Of a stretch of DNA of 15,758 nucleotides, positions 14,334 to 15,758 are shown one piece after another. Source of the DNA: an uncultured Peptococcaceae bacterium (GTDB lineage Bacteria; Bacillota; Peptococcia; Peptococcales; Peptococcaceae); NCBI GenBank assembly GCA_902496505.1, contig CABVBB010000005.1, positions 1 through 15,758 of the forward strand. Direction: 5' to 3'. Position 1 is the first letter of the stretch, and every line of letters starts with the position of its first letter. The notes under the pieces are model-generated. The model searched no databases. It was given only the letters and a program-made list of their open reading frames with translations, and had not been told where the DNA came from. Position numbers and translations under genes: made by a program.

Positions 14334-15758
14334 ATGTTCGACACACAACTATCCAAAATTTGGACAGAAGCTTTAGAATTGATCCGTAAAAATATTTCCA
14401 AACCCACTTTTGACACGTGGTTCAAAAATACCGAGCTGGTGGCTTATGTCGGTGATACCATCATCATCATGACCCCCAACGATTACGCCAAAAATTATTT
14501 GATCCATAATAATTTCACCGACCTGATCCAGCAGCAGCTGGAGTACATTTTAAACTGCCCCATCAAGATCCAATTCGTCACCGCTCAGGACAAAGACCGT
14601 TCCATCCAGACGCTTTACACCCAAATGGGCTACGACACTGCTGATCTGGAGATCGAAAATGCCGCTTCTGCGACGCACGTCTCTGAAAATATGGATTCTG
14701 CGGCCGTTTATTCTGTTTCTGAGAGCCCCAAAATGGATGAAGAACCCGATGACCCTGTGGCCGATCCCATCGACTTAGACGCCCGTTATACCTTCGAGAC
14801 CTTCGTCATCGGCAGCAACAACCGCTTCGCTCACGCCGCCTGCCTGGCTGCGGCCTCGGAAGCGGCGACCAATTCGCAGAAGCGCACCTACAACCCGCTT
14901 TTCATCTACGGCGGCGCAGGACTGGGCAAGACCCACTTGATGCGCGCCATCACCTACTACATCAAGACGCACAATCCCGCGGTCAACATCCGCTTCGTCA
15001 CCTCAGAAAAATTCACCAACGAATTTATCGACAGCATCCGGGACAACCGGCCCAACAGCTTCCGCAAGAAATACCGCAATGTGGACGTGCTCCTCATCGA
15101 CGATATCCAGTTTTTGTCCAATAAGGAAGGGACGCAGGAAGAGCTTTTCCATACGTTCAACGATCTCTACGAAGCCAACAAGCAGATCATCATCTCCAGC
15201 GACCGGCCGCCCAAAGAGATCCCCACGCTGGAAGAAAGACTGCGCACCCGCTTTGAATGGGGCCTGATGACCGACGTGCAGCCGCCTGATCTGGAGACCC
15301 GCATCGCCATTTTGCGTAAAAAAGCCCAGATCGACAATCTGCCCATCAATGACGATGTGATGATCTACATCGCCGAAAACGTCAAATCCAACATCCGTGA
15401 ATTGGAAGGCGTGCTCACCCGCGTCTACGCGTACGCCAATCTCAGCGGCCGGCCCATCGATCTGGCATTAGCGCAGGAATGCCTGCAAAATATCATTCCC
15501 GCCAATGCACCGATCATCATCACCGGCGAACTTATCCAGCAGGCCGTCGCCGAGGCTTATTCCATGAAAGTCGACGATTTCAAAGCCAAAAGCCGCGCCC
15601 GTACGGTAGCTTATCCCCGTCAGATCGCCATGTACCTCTGCCGCGAAATGACCGATATGTCCCTGCCCAAGATCGGCGAGATCTTCGGCGGCCGCGACCA
15701 CACCACCGTCATCCACGCTCACGAGAAGATCAAAAAAGATCTCAAGACCAATCCCGAG
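14334..15758 (+). CDS. dnaA: Chromosomal replication initiator DnaA, 3' end missing
   Basis: 475 codons are visible with no stop; the frame runs off the right edge. I prefer ATG 14334 (MFDTQLSKIW) because GGGGG lies 9 nt upstream; ATG 14328, two codons earlier, is too close to it. Domain I at 1-85 (WTEALELIRKNISKPTFDTWF); an acidic linker 86-149; AAA+ domain III from 150 (YTFETFVIGSNNRFAH), with Walker A GGAGLGKT at 193-200, Walker B VLLIDDIQF at 253-260 and the arginine-rich LEERLRTRFEWG; domain IV with the DNA-binding signature GGRDHTTVIHAHEKI at 452-466. It binds the boxes just upstream and melts the origin using ATP. Only about 20-30 residues should be missing. Total length near 500 is long for DnaA, owing to the linker. 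Confidence 0.97.
   Translation, partial: MFDTQLSKIWTEALELIRKNISKPTFDTWFKNTELVAYVGDTIIIMTPNDYAKNYLIHNNFTDLIQQQLEYILNCPIKIQFVTAQDKDRSIQTLYTQMGYDTADLEIENAASATHVSENMDSAAVYSVSESPKMDEEPDDPVADPIDLDARYTFETFVIGSNNRFAHAACLAAASEAATNSQKRTYNPLFIYGGAGLGKTHLMRAITYYIKTHNPAVNIRFVTSEKFTNEFIDSIRDNRPNSFRKKYRNVDVLLIDDIQFLSNKEGTQEELFHTFNDLYEANKQIIISSDRPPKEIPTLEERLRTRFEWGLMTDVQPPDLETRIAILRKKAQIDNLPINDDVMIYIAENVKSNIRELEGVLTRVYAYANLSGRPIDLALAQECLQNIIPANAPIIITGELIQQAVAEAYSMKVDDFKAKSRARTVAYPRQIAMYLCREMTDMSLPKIGEIFGGRDHTTVIHAHEKIKKDLKTNPE

Overview
The window spans a Firmicutes chromosomal replication origin and the genes to its left. The right end holds the start of dnaA (+), preceded by an origin-like spacer with many DnaA boxes. 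Running the other way is the classic origin-flanking cluster rpmH-rnpA-yidD-yidC-jag (-). Gram-positive-type YidC (no large periplasmic domain), Jag with KH and R3H domains, C-terminal SLH domains, an InlB-type repeat, and a LytTR/GHKL pair all fit Firmicutes, most like gut-associated Clostridia. I cannot name a genus, and Negativicutes is not excluded.

Layout, left to right. (1) 1-2961 (+): the 3' part of a DUF5682-type gene and a complete von Willebrand factor A gene. This pair resembles the E. coli yehM/yehP part of the MoxR ATPase / DUF5682 / VWA / SWIM set; the ATPase would lie off the left edge. (2) 2962-3006: a bidirectional terminator. (3) 3019-8402 (-): a 1071-aa secreted SLH surface protein, a small Cys-rich protein, and a membrane GGDEF protein; the last two overlap by ATGA. 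(4) 8403-8571: a divergent control region with a candidate LytTR-type direct repeat. (5) 8572-11162 (+): a LytTR response regulator and a GHKL sensor kinase, also overlapping by ATGA. (6) 11188-11232: a second bidirectional terminator. (7) 11283-13893 (-): jag, yidC, yidD, rnpA, rpmH. (8) 13894-14333: origin spacer with rpmH and dnaA promoters. (9) 14334 to the right edge: dnaA, cut at its 3' end.

How the parts may work together. The origin cluster supplies ribosomal protein L34, the RNase P protein, the YidC insertase with its helper YidD, the RNA-binding protein Jag, and the initiator DnaA. The middle block looks like a sensing-to-surface module: the GGDEF protein and the GHKL kinase both have an N-terminal membrane helix, a similar extracellular beta-rich domain and a multi-helix membrane block, and the surface protein is encoded on the same strand as the GGDEF gene. 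The candidate LytTR sites sit where they could activate the GGDEF gene. That wiring is inference.

The usual continuation after jag (mnmE, mnmG, rsmG, parA, parB) is absent from this window; jag is followed by a terminator and the sensory block. I found no tRNA, rRNA, CRISPR array, insertion sequence or phage gene.
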